The notes beneath the pieces are model-generated. The model was not told the origin of the DNA, made no database searches, and saw nothing but the letters and a program-made list of their open reading frames with translations. Both the position numbers and the translations under genes were made by a program. From NCBI RefSeq assembly GCF_008274785.1, contig NZ_VTPU01000009.1, positions 1-64,000 on the forward strand: DNA of 64,000 nucleotides. The letters are read 5' to 3'. Shown here one piece after another: positions 12,137 through 21,431 of the stretch (position 1 is the stretch's first letter; every line of letters starts with the position of its first letter). The stretch is from Halomonas eurihalina (GTDB lineage: Bacteria > Pseudomonadota > Gammaproteobacteria > Pseudomonadales > Halomonadaceae).

Positions 12137-13602
12137 TGCAATGGGAAACCGTGATCGGCCTTGAGGTCCACGTTCAGCTCGCCACCCGCTCGAAGATCTT
12201 CTCCGGCGCCTCCACCGCCTTCGGCGCCGAGCCTAACAGTCAGGCCTGCGCCGTGGATCTGGGCCTGCCCGGCGTACTGCCGGTGCTCAACGAGCAGGCG
12301 GTGGCCATGGCCGTGCAGTTCGGCCTGGGCATCCATGCCGACATCCCCGAGGTCTCGGTCTTCGACCGCAAGAACTACTTCTACCCGGACCTGCCCAAGG
12401 GCTACCAGACCAGCCAGATGTATGACCCCATCGTCGGCCCCGGCGAGGTCGAGATCAACCTGGAGGATGGCTCCACCAGAACGGTCCGGATCCATCACGC
12501 CCACCTCGAGGAAGACGCCGGCAAGTCGCTCCACGAGGACTTCCACGGCATGACCGGCATCGACCTCAACCGCGCCGGCACACCGCTGCTGGAGATCGTC
12601 TCCGAGCCCGACATGCGCTCGGCCAAGGAGGCCGCCGCCTACCTCAAGGCCATCCATTCGATCGTGACCTATCTGGGTATCTCGGATGGCAACATGGCCG
12701 AGGGCTCGATGCGCTGCGACGTCAACGTCTCGGTGCGCCCCAAGGGCCAGGAGGCCTTCGGCACCCGCGCCGAGATCAAGAACGTCAACTCCTTCCGCTT
12801 CGTCGAGCGCGCCATCGAGTTCGAGGTCGAGCGCCAGGTCGAGTTGATCGAGGATGGCGGCGACGTGGTCCAGGAGACGCGCCTGTACGACCCCGACGCC
12901 GACGAAACCCGCAGCATGCGTACCAAGGAGGAAGCCAACGACTACCGTTACTTCCCCTGCCCCGACCTGCTGCCGGTAGTGCTCGACCAGGCCTACGTCG
13001 ACCACCTGCGCGACAATCTGCCGGAACTGCCGGCCGACAAGCGCGCCCGCTTCGAGAACGAGTTCGGGCTGTCGGCCTACGACGCCGGCGTACTCTCGGC
13101 GAGCCGCGCCATGGCTGAGTATTTTGAGCGGGTCAAGGATGTTTGCGGCGACGCCAAGCAAGCCGCCAACTGGGTGCAGGGCGAGCTTTCCGGCGCCCTG
13201 AACCGCGAAGGCCTGGCCATTGCCGACAGCCCGGTCTCCGCCGACCAGCTCGGCGAACTGATCGTCCGAGTGCTCGACGGCACCATCAACGGCAAGGCCG
13301 CCAAGCAGGTCTTCCAGGCACTATGGCACGGCGAGGGCGGAAGTGAAGGCAATAGCGCCGACGCCATCATCGAGGCCAAGGGCCTGAAGCAGGTCACCGA
13401 CACCGGTGCCATCGAGGCGATGATCGACCAGGTGATCGAGGAAAGCCCGGGACAAGTCGCCCAGTATCGCGACGCCGAACCGGACAAGCGCGGCAAGATG
13501 ATCGGCTACTTCGTGGGACAGGTAATGAAAGCTTCCCGAGGCACCGCCAACCCGCAGCAGGTCAACACCATGCTGAAGGAAAAACTCGATGCCCTGTGTT
13601 GA
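12136..13602 (+). CDS. gatB: Asp/Glu-tRNA amidotransferase subunit GatB
   Basis: A 488-residue subunit B, the kinase/transamidase module and tRNA-binding tail of GatCAB. It starts with the conserved [32 protein letters not shown] segment and the [11 protein letters not shown] signature follow, and the C-terminal YqeY-like helical domain ends [16 protein letters not shown]. One-base overlap with gatA implies translational coupling. Some homologues coexist with AsnRS/GlnRS, so its in vivo target cannot be settled here. Confidence 0.96.
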   Translation: MQWETVIGLEVHVQLATRSKIFSGASTAFGAEPNSQACAVDLGLPGVLPVLNEQAVAMAVQFGLGIHADIPEVSVFDRKNYFYPDLPKGYQTSQMYDPIVGPGEVEINLEDGSTRTVRIHHAHLEEDAGKSLHEDFHGMTGIDLNRAGTPLLEIVSEPDMRSAKEAAAYLKAIHSIVTYLGISDGNMAEGSMRCDVNVSVRPKGQEAFGTRAEIKNVNSFRFVERAIEFEVERQVELIEDGGDVVQETRLYDPDADETRSMRTKEEANDYRYFPCPDLLPVVLDQAYVDHLRDNLPELPADKRARFENEFGLSAYDAGVLSASRAMAEYFERVKDVCGDAKQAANWVQGELSGALNREGLAIADSPVSADQLGELIVRVLDGTINGKAAKQVFQALWHGEGGSEGNSADAIIEAKGLKQVTDTGAIEAMIDQVIEESPGQVAQYRDAEPDKRGKMIGYFVGQVMKASRGTANPQQVNTMLKEKLDALC

Positions 13603-13648
13603 AGGGACTGTTGAGGTGACTGCTGAGTCGATGACCGAGGAAGACCCC

Positions 13649-14200
13649 ATGGCAGACGACGTCGGCGCGCGACTGCGCGCCCTGCGCAACCTTCGTGGCA
13701 TTTCCCAGCGCGAGCTGGCCAAGCGCTGCGGCGTGACCCACTCCAGCCTGTCGCTCATCGAGCAGGGCAAGGTCAGCCCCTCGGTGAGCTCGCTGAAGAA
13801 GATCCTCGACGCCATTCCGATGAGCGTCGGCGACTTCTTCACCATGGATCTGGAGAGTCGCGACCAGGTGTTCTACTCGGCTGACGAACTGGCCGACGTG
13901 GGCACCGGCGACGTCGTCTACAAGCTGGTGGGCGCCACCCGCGCCAGTCGTGCCCTGGGCTTCATGATCGAGACCTACCCGCCGGGCGCCGACACTGGCC
14001 GCGAGATGATCGCCCACCAGGGCGAGGAAGCCGGCGTGGTGCTGGAAGGCGAGATCGAGATCACCATCGGCGCCGAAACCCGCGTGCTCGGTGCCGGAGA
14101 GGCCTACTACTTCGACACCAATGTGCCCCACCGCTTCCGCAACATCGGCAAGGCGCCCTGCCGCCTGGTCAGTTGTGCCACGCCGGCGCGCAGCTTCTGA
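13649..14200 (+). CDS. puuR: PuuR-like HTH-cupin transcriptional regulator
   Basis: A 183-residue regulator with an N-terminal XRE/Cro-type helix-turn-helix (about residues 8-62, GISQRELAKRCGVTHSSLS) and a C-terminal cupin domain with GAGEAYYFDTNVPHRFRN. This is the layout of PuuR, the E. coli repressor of putrescine utilisation. The start at 13649 has GAGGAAG 5 nt upstream; two in-frame upstream ATGs (13589, 13631) lack this. It is convergent with puuC and next to polyamine cluster I, so a role as polyamine-responsive repressor is a sound inference. The symbol is by family and context. Confidence 0.85.
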   Translation: MADDVGARLRALRNLRGISQRELAKRCGVTHSSLSLIEQGKVSPSVSSLKKILDAIPMSVGDFFTMDLESRDQVFYSADELADVGTGDVVYKLVGATRASRALGFMIETYPPGADTGREMIAHQGEEAGVVLEGEIEITIGAETRVLGAGEAYYFDTNVPHRFRNIGKAPCRLVSCATPARSF

Positions 14201-14244
14201 GACCGCGCCCCGGGAATCGCAGATTCCTGCCCACCTTCGAAACG

Positions 14245-14276
14245 AAAAAAGCCGGCCGTGGCGAACCACAGCCGGC
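14245..14276 (-). terminator. Rho-independent terminator of the puuD-spuC-puuC unit
   Basis: On the minus strand an 11-bp stem with one internal mismatch, GCCGGC(T)GTGG, a TTCG tetraloop, CCAC(G)GCCGGC, then six T. It lies about 65 bp after the puuC stop and between the convergent puuC and puuR genes. Confidence 0.9.
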
Positions 14277-14341
14277 AACTCGAGAGAAGCAAGATACTCC
14301 CCCCATCAGTGCTCGTTTAGTGCTCGTAAGCTGGTCGCGCC

Positions 14342-15895
14342 TCAGGGCGCGGGGGTCAGCGACATCCACACGGCCTTGAGGTCGGAGTACTCCTCCAGCG
14401 AGTGATGCGACTTGTCACGGCCGTTGCCCGACTGCTTGACCCCGCCGAAGGGCACCGTCTGGTCCATGTCCGCCCAGTTGTTGACGAACACTTGCCCCGA
14501 GCGCAGCCGCCGCGTCACCCGCATGATGCGGTCGATGTCCTGGCTCCACAGCCCCGCCGCCAGGCCGTAGTCGCTGTCGTTGGCCAGGCGCACGGCCTCT
14601 TCCTCGGTGTCGAAGCCGAACACCGCCAGCACCGGGCCGAAGATCTCCTCGCGGCCGATGGCCATGCGGTCGGTGACGCCGTCGAATACCGTCGGGCCGA
14701 TGAACAGCCCCTTGCCATTCTGCCCCTCGCCGCCCAGTGCCTGGCCGCCGGCGCGCAGGGTCGCGCCTTCTTCAACGCCCCGGCGGATGTATTCCAGGAT
14801 GCGGGCATGCTGCGTCTCGTCGACGATCGCGCCCATGAAGCTGGCCGGGTCCAGCGGGTCGCCGGGCTGCATGCGCTCGGCGGCGGCCAGCACCTTGTCG
14901 ACGAAGGCCTCGCGGATCGAATTCTCGACCAGCAGCCGCGAGCCGGCGATGCACACCTCGCCCTGGTTGTGGAAGATCGCCGCGGCGGCATGCTCGGCCA
15001 CCCGATCCAGGTCCTTGCAGTCGGCGAAGATCAGGTTCGGGCTCTTGCCGCCGCACTCCAGGAAGACCTTCTTGAGGTTCGACTGGCCGGCGTATTGCAT
15101 CAGTTGCTTGCCGACCCCGGTGGAACCGGTGAAGGCCAGGCAGTCGACCTCCATGGACAGCGCCAGCGCCTTGCCCACGGTATGACCGAAGCCCGGCAGC
15201 ACCTGGAAGACGCCGCGTGGCAGCCCGGCCTCGCGGGTCAGTTGCGCCAGGCGCAGCGCCGAGAGCGGCGACTTCTCCGAGGGCTTGAGGATGACACTGT
15301 TGCCGGCGGCGAGTGCCGGGCCGATCTTCCAGGCGGTCATCATCAGCGGGAAGTTCCAGGGCACGATAGAGGCCACCACGCCCAGCGGCTCGCGCATCAC
15401 CAGGCCCAGGCTGTCCTCGCCGGTGGGGGCGATTTCGCCGTAGAGCTTGTCGATGGACTCGGCATGGTGGCGAATGCAGCCGATGGCGCCGGCCATGTCG
15501 CCCATGGCGCTCGATACCGGCTTGCCCATGTCCAGGCTGTCAAGCAGCGCCAGCTCGTGGCGGTGCGCCTCCATCAGCTCGGCCAGGCGCAGCAGCACGG
15601 CCTTGCGTTCGCCCGGCGCGCGCCGCGACCATTCGCCGGCCTCGAAGGCGCGACGGGCCACAACCACCGCCGCCTCGGCATCGGCGGCGTCACAACTGGC
15701 CACTTCGGCGAGCGGCTCGCCGGTGGCCGGATTGGCGGTGGTGAAGGTCTCGCCGCCGATGGCCGCGACGAAGGCATCGTCGATATAGGCGCGGGTCTCG
15801 AGCCCCCGCTCGGTTCGCAAGCGCTCGGCCAGCGCCCGCCAGTCAGCATGGGTTTCGGGCGTCTCGGTAGCGAGAATCGCGGATTGAGCGGTCAT
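14342..15895 (-). CDS. puuC: Gamma-glutamyl-gamma-aminobutyraldehyde dehydrogenase
   Basis: A 517-residue NAD(P)-dependent aldehyde dehydrogenase. The catalytic glutamate is in VFLECGGKSPN and the nucleophilic cysteine in NQGEVCIAGSRL; the cofactor loop FTGSTGVGKQL is present. Length and neighbours fit PuuC, which oxidises gamma-glutamyl-gamma-aminobutyraldehyde to gamma-glutamyl-GABA in the Puu pathway; broad substrate range is known for the family. The start overlaps the aminotransferase stop (ATGA), and a strong terminator follows, making it the last gene of a puuD-spuC-puuC unit. Confidence 0.9.
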   Translation of the reverse strand: MTAQSAILATETPETHADWRALAERLRTERGLETRAYIDDAFVAAIGGETFTTANPATGEPLAEVASCDAADAEAAVVVARRAFEAGEWSRRAPGERKAVLLRLAELMEAHRHELALLDSLDMGKPVSSAMGDMAGAIGCIRHHAESIDKLYGEIAPTGEDSLGLVMREPLGVVASIVPWNFPLMMTAWKIGPALAAGNSVILKPSEKSPLSALRLAQLTREAGLPRGVFQVLPGFGHTVGKALALSMEVDCLAFTGSTGVGKQLMQYAGQSNLKKVFLECGGKSPNLIFADCKDLDRVAEHAAAAIFHNQGEVCIAGSRLLVENSIREAFVDKVLAAAERMQPGDPLDPASFMGAIVDETQHARILEYIRRGVEEGATLRAGGQALGGEGQNGKGLFIGPTVFDGVTDRMAIGREEIFGPVLAVFGFDTEEEAVRLANDSDYGLAAGLWSQDIDRIMRVTRRLRSGQVFVNNWADMDQTVPFGGVKQSGNGRDKSHHSLEEYSDLKAVWMSLTPAP

Positions 15896-17277
15896 ACGGT
15901 TGGCTCCTCTTGCGTGTGCGGCACGTGTGTCAGTTGGCGAGCGGTCTCGTCCAGGGCCCGTCGAGCCAGTTCCACCAGTTCGTCAATTTCCTCGCGACGA
16001 ATCACCAGCGGCGGCGAAATGATCATGGTATCGCCCACGGAACGCATCACCAGGCCATTGGCGGAGCACAGGTCGCGACACAGGTTACCGGCGCCCAGCG
16101 ACTTGTCGAAGCGCTGCCCGGTGGTCTTGTCGGCGACCAGTTCCAGGGCGCCCATCAGGCCCAGGGATCGCGCCTCGCCAACGATAGGGTGATCGGCCAG
16201 GCTGGCCCAGCGCTCGGCCAGATAGGGGCCAAGATCGTCGCGCACTCGATCCACTACGCCCTCGGCTTCGAGCAGCTCGAGATTTTTGAGCGCCACGGCG
16301 GCACAGGTCGGATGCCCCGAGTAGGTGAAACCGTGGAAGAACTCGCCGCCTTCTTCGATCAGCGTCTCAGCGACACGATCCCCGATCAGCACGCCGCCGA
16401 TCGGTAGATAGCCGGAGGACAGCCCCTTGGCGATCGGCATCAGGTCGGGCTCGAGACCATAGTGCTGGCTGCCGAACCACTCGCCGAGTCGCCCGAAGCC
16501 GCAGATCACCTCATCGGCGACCAGCAGGATGTCGTATTTCGCCAGTACTTTCTTGACGGCCGGCCAGTAGCTCTCCGGTGGCATGATGGCACCCCCGGCG
16601 CCCTGCACCGGCTCGGCGATGAAAGCGGCCACCTTCTCCTCACCGAGCTCGAGGATTTTCTCCTCCAGCGCCTCAGCGCACGCCTGGCCGAAGGCCTCCG
16701 GCGACATGTCCCGGCCCTCGCCGAACCAGTAGGGCTGGCGGATGTGGGCGATGCCGGGCACGCAGGGGCCGCCCTGAGCATGCATCGGTGCCATGCCGCC
16801 CAGGCTCATGCCAGCCAAAGTGGAGCCGTGATAGCCGTTCTCGCGACCGATGATCCATTGCTTGTCGGGCTGCCCCTTCAAGACCCAGTAGCGCCGTACC
16901 ATGCGCAGCACGGTGTCGTTGGCCTCGGAACCGGAGCCGGTGAAGAACACATGATTGATGTGCGCCGGCGCCAGATCGCACAGTTTCTCGGCCAGGCGCA
17001 CCGCGGGCGGATGCGTGGTCTTGAAGAAGGTGTTGTAGTACGGCAGTTGCTCGAGCTGCGCCGTTGCCGCCTCGACCAGTTCGCGGCGACCATAGCCGAG
17101 ATTCACGCACCAAAGCCCGGCCATGCCGTCGAGAATTCGGTTGCCCTCACTGTCGTGGATGTAGACGCCTTCGGCATGGGTCACGACGCGACTGCCCTCT
17201 TCACCCAACGCCTTGAAATCGGTGAAGGGATGCAGGTGATGGGCGCGATCCAGGGCCTGATAGTCTTGGGTTTGCAT
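15892..17277 (-). CDS. spuC: Polyamine:pyruvate-type class III aminotransferase
   Basis: A 461-residue PLP-dependent class III aminotransferase resembling SpuC, which transfers amino groups from putrescine or spermidine to pyruvate. Visible marks are NLGYGRRELVEAA, the FTGSGSEANDTVLRM cofactor loop, VADEVICGFGRLG, and the PLP lysine in PIAKGLSSGYLPIGG. The start at 17277 is preceded by AAAGGAG. It sits between puuD and puuC, giving a transamination branch beside the gamma-glutamyl route; both yield aldehydes that PuuC-type enzymes can oxidise. Exact donor specificity is inferred from context. Confidence 0.85.
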   Translation of the reverse strand: MQTQDYQALDRAHHLHPFTDFKALGEEGSRVVTHAEGVYIHDSEGNRILDGMAGLWCVNLGYGRRELVEAATAQLEQLPYYNTFFKTTHPPAVRLAEKLCDLAPAHINHVFFTGSGSEANDTVLRMVRRYWVLKGQPDKQWIIGRENGYHGSTLAGMSLGGMAPMHAQGGPCVPGIAHIRQPYWFGEGRDMSPEAFGQACAEALEEKILELGEEKVAAFIAEPVQGAGGAIMPPESYWPAVKKVLAKYDILLVADEVICGFGRLGEWFGSQHYGLEPDLMPIAKGLSSGYLPIGGVLIGDRVAETLIEEGGEFFHGFTYSGHPTCAAVALKNLELLEAEGVVDRVRDDLGPYLAERWASLADHPIVGEARSLGLMGALELVADKTTGQRFDKSLGAGNLCRDLCSANGLVMRSVGDTMIISPPLVIRREEIDELVELARRALDETARQLTHVPHTQEEPTV

Positions 17278-17327
17278 GATGTTGTTCTCCTTTCGCAAAG
17301 GACTCACAAGAGGCACTTGCAAAGGGC

Positions 17328-18095
17328 TCAGGCCGATACCGCCGCCACCTGCCCATGGTACGCCTCGCAGGCTTTGGCGAAGCCTCGGAAGATGGCGTCG
17401 TAGAGCGGGTGCTCCCGGGGCTGCCACTCGGGATGCCACTGAACCGCCAGGGTGAACCCCTCGGCCTCGGTCACCGACACCGCCTCGACCAGCCCATCGG
17501 GGGCCACGGCCTCTGCCGTGAGGCCATCGGCGAGTCTGTCGATCCCCTGCTGGTGCAGCGAATTGACGCGTGAACGAGAGGCCTCGAACAACCGCGACAG
17601 GATGCCACCCGGCTGAATGTCCAGGTCATGCACCGGCGCATAGCGTGTCGCCTTGTCGCCTTCGGGTTCGCGGTGGTCGAGCTTGCCGGGCTGGTTTTGC
17701 ACAGCCTGATACAGGCTGCCGCCGAGCGCCACGTTGATCTCCTGGAACCCGCGACAGATACCCAGCAAGGGCAATCTGCGCTCCAGCGCCACCGAGACCA
17801 GGGCAAGGGCGAGCGCGTCGCGGTCGAGATCCGCCCGGGTATTCTCCGGAGCCCGCTCGGCACCATAGCGCTGCGGCTCGACATTGGTATGACTGCCGGT
17901 CAGCACCAGGCCATCGAGCCGCGAGGTCAGGGCCTCGATCTCGGCCGGCGCAATGTCCTCCCAGACCGGCAACACCACCGGCGCCAGGCCGTAGTCGCGC
18001 AGGGCGCTCAGATACTTGTCGGTGACCATGTGTGACGGATGGCCCTCCACCTCACGGCGGCAGGCGATGACACCCACCAGGGGTCGAGTCGGCAT
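17328..18095 (-). CDS. puuD: Gamma-glutamyl-GABA hydrolase PuuD
   Basis: A 255-residue class I glutamine-amidotransferase-like hydrolase that splits gamma-glutamyl-GABA into glutamate and GABA. The nucleophile elbow LLGICRGFQEINVALGGSL carries the catalytic cysteine, and VQWHPEWQP carries the histidine of the triad. Size and motifs match PuuD/peptidase C26. First gene of the minus-strand unit puuD-spuC-puuC, divergent from puuA across a 255-bp AT-richer control region. Confidence 0.92.
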   Translation of the reverse strand: MPTRPLVGVIACRREVEGHPSHMVTDKYLSALRDYGLAPVVLPVWEDIAPAEIEALTSRLDGLVLTGSHTNVEPQRYGAERAPENTRADLDRDALALALVSVALERRLPLLGICRGFQEINVALGGSLYQAVQNQPGKLDHREPEGDKATRYAPVHDLDIQPGGILSRLFEASRSRVNSLHQQGIDRLADGLTAEAVAPDGLVEAVSVTEAEGFTLAVQWHPEWQPREHPLYDAIFRGFAKACEAYHGQVAAVSA

Positions 18096-18127
18096 GACAG
18101 CCTCCTTGATCGAATCGGGATCATGCT

Positions 18128-18146
18128 TGTTATGTTTTAATCAACA
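18128..18146 (-). promoter_or_regulatory. Candidate polyamine operator upstream of puuD
   Basis: Reads TGTTGATTAAAACATAACA on the minus strand, an imperfect inverted repeat (TGTT...AACA). Closely related sequences occur before puuA, puuB and the second puuB, see the findings. It lies about 32-50 bp upstream of the puuD start, where a repressor could block transcription. Confidence 0.45.
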
Positions 18147-18283
18147 TACACCGGTTGAGTAATCTTGCCAACTCTCGACAGGCCCAGCGCCACACCCTCT
18201 GCTTTATCTACATGATCTCGCTGAAAAACGGCGAAAAAAACGAAAAACGACTTGTCAGGCAAAGGCAATGTGGCGTAAAAAAT

Positions 18284-18312
18284 TTGACAACACGAAGAGT
18301 TGATTCAAAGAT
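18284..18312 (+). promoter_or_regulatory. Possible puuA promoter with GTTGATT element
   Basis: A perfect -35 hexamer TTGACA (18284-18289), a 17-nt spacer, then AAAGAT as a weak -10. The spacer contains GTTGATTC (18299-18306), related to the candidate operator upstream of puuD. It is 39 bp from the puuA start codon. Confidence 0.4.
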
Positions 18313-18350
18313 GACAGCATCATTAACAACCAGACTCCAACAGGTGCAGC

Positions 18351-19727
18351 ATGTCACCCAATCCCGTCGATGAGGCCCAGGCCTTCCTTGAGCGCCACCC
18401 CGACATCGTCAGCATCGATCTGCTGATCAGCGACCTCAATGGCGTACTGCGCGGCAAGCGCATTCCCCGGGACAACCTCGAGAAGGTCTATCGCGACGGC
18501 GTCAACCTGCCCGCCTCGGTGTTCGCCCTGGACATTCACGGCAATACCGTGGAGGAAACCGGACTGGGACTCGACAGCGGCGACGGCGACCGGGTCTGTC
18601 ATCCGGTACCGGGCACCCTCATGCCGAGCCCCTGGCTGCGCAACGGGCAGCAGGCCCAGTTGCTGATGACCATGGCAGAGCCCGACGGCACGCCCTTCTT
18701 CGCCGACCCCCGCCAGGTGCTCGACCGCGTGCTCGAGCGCTTCCGGCGCGCCGGACTGACGCCGGTCGTGGCGGTGGAGCTGGAATTCTACCTCGTCGAC
18801 CGACAGCGTGACGATCTGGGCATGATCCAGCCGCCGCTCTCACCGAGCAGCGGGGAACGCGCCACCCAGAGCCAGCTCTATTCGATCAACGAGCTCGACG
18901 AATACGCGGACTTCCTCGAAGCGATCCACAGCGCCGCCGCAACCCAGGAACTGCCGCTGGACACCGCCCTGAAGGAGTGCGCGCCAGGGCAGTTCGAGAT
19001 CAATCTGATCCATAGCGACGATGCGCTCGCGGCCTGTGACAGCGCCGTGCTGCTCAAGCGCCTGATCAAGGGCGTGGCCCTCAAGCATGGCTTCGACGCC
19101 ACCTTCATGGCCAAGCCCTACGGTACTGAAGCCGGCAGCGGCACTCATGTGCACATCAGCCTGCTCGACGAAAACGGCCGCAACGTCTTTTCCGACGAGG
19201 ACGGGGCTCACCTGGGCACCCCAGAACTCCAGCGCGCGGTGGCCGGGCTGCTTGAGACCATGCCGGCCTCGATGGGGCTGCTCGCCCCCAACCTCAACTC
19301 CTTCAAGCGCTTCCAGCCCGGCCTCTACGTGCCCATGGCGCCGACCTGGGGCTACGACAACCGCTCGGTGGCGGTGCGCATCCCCTCCGGCGACAACCGG
19401 GCACGGCGTATCGAGCATCGCGTCGCCGGCGCCGACGTGAATCCGTATCTGCTGGTGGCGACCCTGCTCGCTGCCATCGACCACGGCCTTCACCATCACC
19501 TGACACCACCGCCGGCGATCACCGGCAATGCCTATGACCAGGTCGCTCCCAGCCTGACCAACAGCTGGCGTCAGGCCCTGGATCTATTGGAACGCGACGA
19601 GATTCTCGCCGAGGCGCTGGGTCCCGATTTCCTGCGCGTCTTCGTCGCCAACCGTCGCGTCGAACGAGACCAGACCATGCAGTCCATCAGCAAGCTGGAA
19701 TACGACTGGTACCTGCGCCACGTCTGA
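18351..19727 (+). CDS. puuA: Gamma-glutamylputrescine synthetase
   Basis: A 458-residue glutamine-synthetase-fold ligase. The N-terminal beta-grasp (SIDLLISDLNGVLRGKRIP) and C-terminal catalytic domain (VVAVELEFYLV, KECAPGQFEINL, TFMAKPYGTEAGSGTHVH, NRSVAVRIPSGD) are intact. Position beside puuD and puuC supports PuuA, which joins glutamate and putrescine with ATP. A second paralogue lies at 32258-33625. Divergent from puuD, with a probable promoter at 18284-18312. Confidence 0.9.
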   Translation: MSPNPVDEAQAFLERHPDIVSIDLLISDLNGVLRGKRIPRDNLEKVYRDGVNLPASVFALDIHGNTVEETGLGLDSGDGDRVCHPVPGTLMPSPWLRNGQQAQLLMTMAEPDGTPFFADPRQVLDRVLERFRRAGLTPVVAVELEFYLVDRQRDDLGMIQPPLSPSSGERATQSQLYSINELDEYADFLEAIHSAAATQELPLDTALKECAPGQFEINLIHSDDALAACDSAVLLKRLIKGVALKHGFDATFMAKPYGTEAGSGTHVHISLLDENGRNVFSDEDGAHLGTPELQRAVAGLLETMPASMGLLAPNLNSFKRFQPGLYVPMAPTWGYDNRSVAVRIPSGDNRARRIEHRVAGADVNPYLLVATLLAAIDHGLHHHLTPPPAITGNAYDQVAPSLTNSWRQALDLLERDEILAEALGPDFLRVFVANRRVERDQTMQSISKLEYDWYLRHV

Positions 19728-19839
19728 TCCGCCACCCGACGCACCCGATTCGCCTCCCCCGGCTGCCCCGCGCGGCCGGGCAAGGACCCCGCGTGCCCGG
19801 ACATCCCGCTTCATTCATCCAACAAAAGGGACAGGCAAG

Positions 19840-19914
19840 ATGACAACGACAACCTGTATCGACCCGATAATCGACAAGCGGCCCGCTTTCCGTGCCGAAG
19901 GAGATCGAGCATGA
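19840..19914 (+). CDS. Possible 24-residue leader peptide
   Basis: A short open frame, MTTTTCIDPIIDKRPAFRAE followed by GDRA, with a purine-rich GGGACAGG stretch 4 nt upstream of its ATG. Its TGA overlaps the start of the antiporter gene in an ATGA arrangement, as expected for a translationally coupled leader. I know of no family. Only the start context, the length and the overlap support it; chance remains possible. Confidence 0.35.
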   Translation: MTTTTCIDPIIDKRPAFRAEGDRA

Positions 19915-21395
19915 GCCAGACACCTCATCCCTTCGCTCCCAGTCTGCCGATGCAACGCGGCACAGGGCGCACCCTGCTGCTGGTCGTCGGCATCCTGGCC
20001 ACCGTGGCGACTCTGACACTGACGCATAGCGGCGCCAGCGACTATGGCTGGGTCAGCATGGTGCCCTCGCTTATCGTGCTGATCGTGGCCATCGCCACTC
20101 ATCGTACCCTCGAGGCCCTGGCCATCGGCGCTATCTGCGGCCTGATCCTGCTGCAACCCGATGACTTCATCGGCGAGCTGGCCGATATCTCGCTGTCGGT
20201 GATGATGAACGAGACCATCGCCTGGCTGATTCTGGTCTGTGGCCTGATGGGCGGCTTCATCGCCATGCTGGAGATATCCGGTTGCACCCTGAGCTTCAGC
20301 CATTGCCTGACGCGACTGGTCAAGACCCGGCGGCAATCGATGCTCAGCACCGCGGCGCTGGGCGTGTTGATCTTCATCGACGATTACCTCAACGCCCTGG
20401 CAACCTCAGCGGCCATGAAGCGTCTGACCGACCGCTTCGGCGTCTCTCGCGAGAAACTGGCCTACATCGTCGACTCCACCGCCGCACCGATCTGCATCCT
20501 GGTGCCCCTGTCGACCTGGGCGGTGTACTTCGCCGAACTGCTGGAAACCAACTCGGCCACCGACGGCCCCGGCATGTGGCTGTACATCCAGTCGATTCCC
20601 TTCATGCTCTACGGCTGGGTGGCCATGGGACTGGTGGTGCTGGTGGCACTCGGCCTGCTGCCCGACCTGGGACCGATGAAAGCCGCCGAAGCACGCGCCA
20701 AAAACGGACAACCGATCCCCGACGGTACCCCGGACAAGACGCTCTCCGAGGACGCGGCCCCGCGCGGGCGCCCCTGGGTCGGCGTGTTCAACTTCCTGGC
20801 ACCCATGGCGGTATTGATCGGTGCCAGCGCCTATTTCGAGATCGACCTGCTCAAGGGCGTGATCGTCGCCACCCTATTCACCCTGGCGCTCTATCTCGTT
20901 CAGCGGCTGGCGACCTTCAATACGCTGATGGACGCCATCATGGACGGCTTCCGCACCATGATGCTGCCGCTGGCCATCGTCGCTGTGGGCTTCGTACTGC
21001 GCGAGGTCAACGACCAGCTGGGCATGACCCAGTTCATGATCGATGCCCTGTCGCCCTACCTGACCAAGGCCCTGTTGCCGGCGCTGGTATTCCTGACCAT
21101 GGCGGTCGTGGTCTTCGCCACCGGCTCGTCCTGGGGCGTGTTCGTGATCTCGATTCCCATCGTGGTCCCCATGGCCCAGCACATGGATGCCTCGATGCCT
21201 CTGGTCGTCGGTGCCCTGCTCTCGGCCTCGAGCTTTGGCAGCCACGCCTGCTTCTTCTCCGACTCCTCGGTGCTCTCCGCCCAGGGAAGCGGCTGCCTGC
21301 CCATGCAGCATGGCCTGACGCAGTTGCCCTACGCCCTGCTCGGCGCCCTGGTGACCGCCGCTGGCTTCCTGGCGCTCGGCTTCGCCATGAGCTGA
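19911..21395 (+). CDS. NhaC-family Na+/H+ antiporter-like permease
   Basis: A 494-residue polytopic membrane protein with about 11-12 hydrophobic segments. It contains GVLIFIDDYLNALATSAAM and FATGSSWGVFVISIPIVVPM, motifs of the NhaC/ion transporter superfamily, and SFGSHACFFSDSSVLSAQGSG near the C-terminus. A GGAG ribosome-binding site precedes the ATG. It follows puuA by 183 bp on the same strand, so it may export or import a charged amine or supply sodium-coupled transport for polyamine use, but the substrate cannot be read from sequence. Confidence 0.85.
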   Translation: MSQTPHPFAPSLPMQRGTGRTLLLVVGILATVATLTLTHSGASDYGWVSMVPSLIVLIVAIATHRTLEALAIGAICGLILLQPDDFIGELADISLSVMMNETIAWLILVCGLMGGFIAMLEISGCTLSFSHCLTRLVKTRRQSMLSTAALGVLIFIDDYLNALATSAAMKRLTDRFGVSREKLAYIVDSTAAPICILVPLSTWAVYFAELLETNSATDGPGMWLYIQSIPFMLYGWVAMGLVVLVALGLLPDLGPMKAAEARAKNGQPIPDGTPDKTLSEDAAPRGRPWVGVFNFLAPMAVLIGASAYFEIDLLKGVIVATLFTLALYLVQRLATFNTLMDAIMDGFRTMMLPLAIVAVGFVLREVNDQLGMTQFMIDALSPYLTKALLPALVFLTMAVVVFATGSSWGVFVISIPIVVPMAQHMDASMPLVVGALLSASSFGSHACFFSDSSVLSAQGSGCLPMQHGLTQLPYALLGALVTAAGFLALGFAMS

Positions 21396-21403
21396 GCCCC
21401 TCC

Positions 21404-21427
21404 GACCACGCCCGACCGGGCGTGGTC
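21404..21427. terminator. Hairpin between convergent nhaC-like and regulator genes
   Basis: A perfect 10-bp stem (GACCACGCCC, loop GACC, GGGCGTGGTC) fills the 36-bp gap between two converging stop codons. There is no T-run on either strand, so it is a likely bidirectional barrier but not a textbook terminator. Confidence 0.55.
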
Positions 21428-21431
21428 GACC

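Noticed and set aside
14402..16192. 596-codon plus-strand open frame opposite puuC and spuC
   Set aside because: Low-complexity His/Gln/Arg-rich translation, spans two real genes on the other strand, and has no ribosome-binding site or motif.
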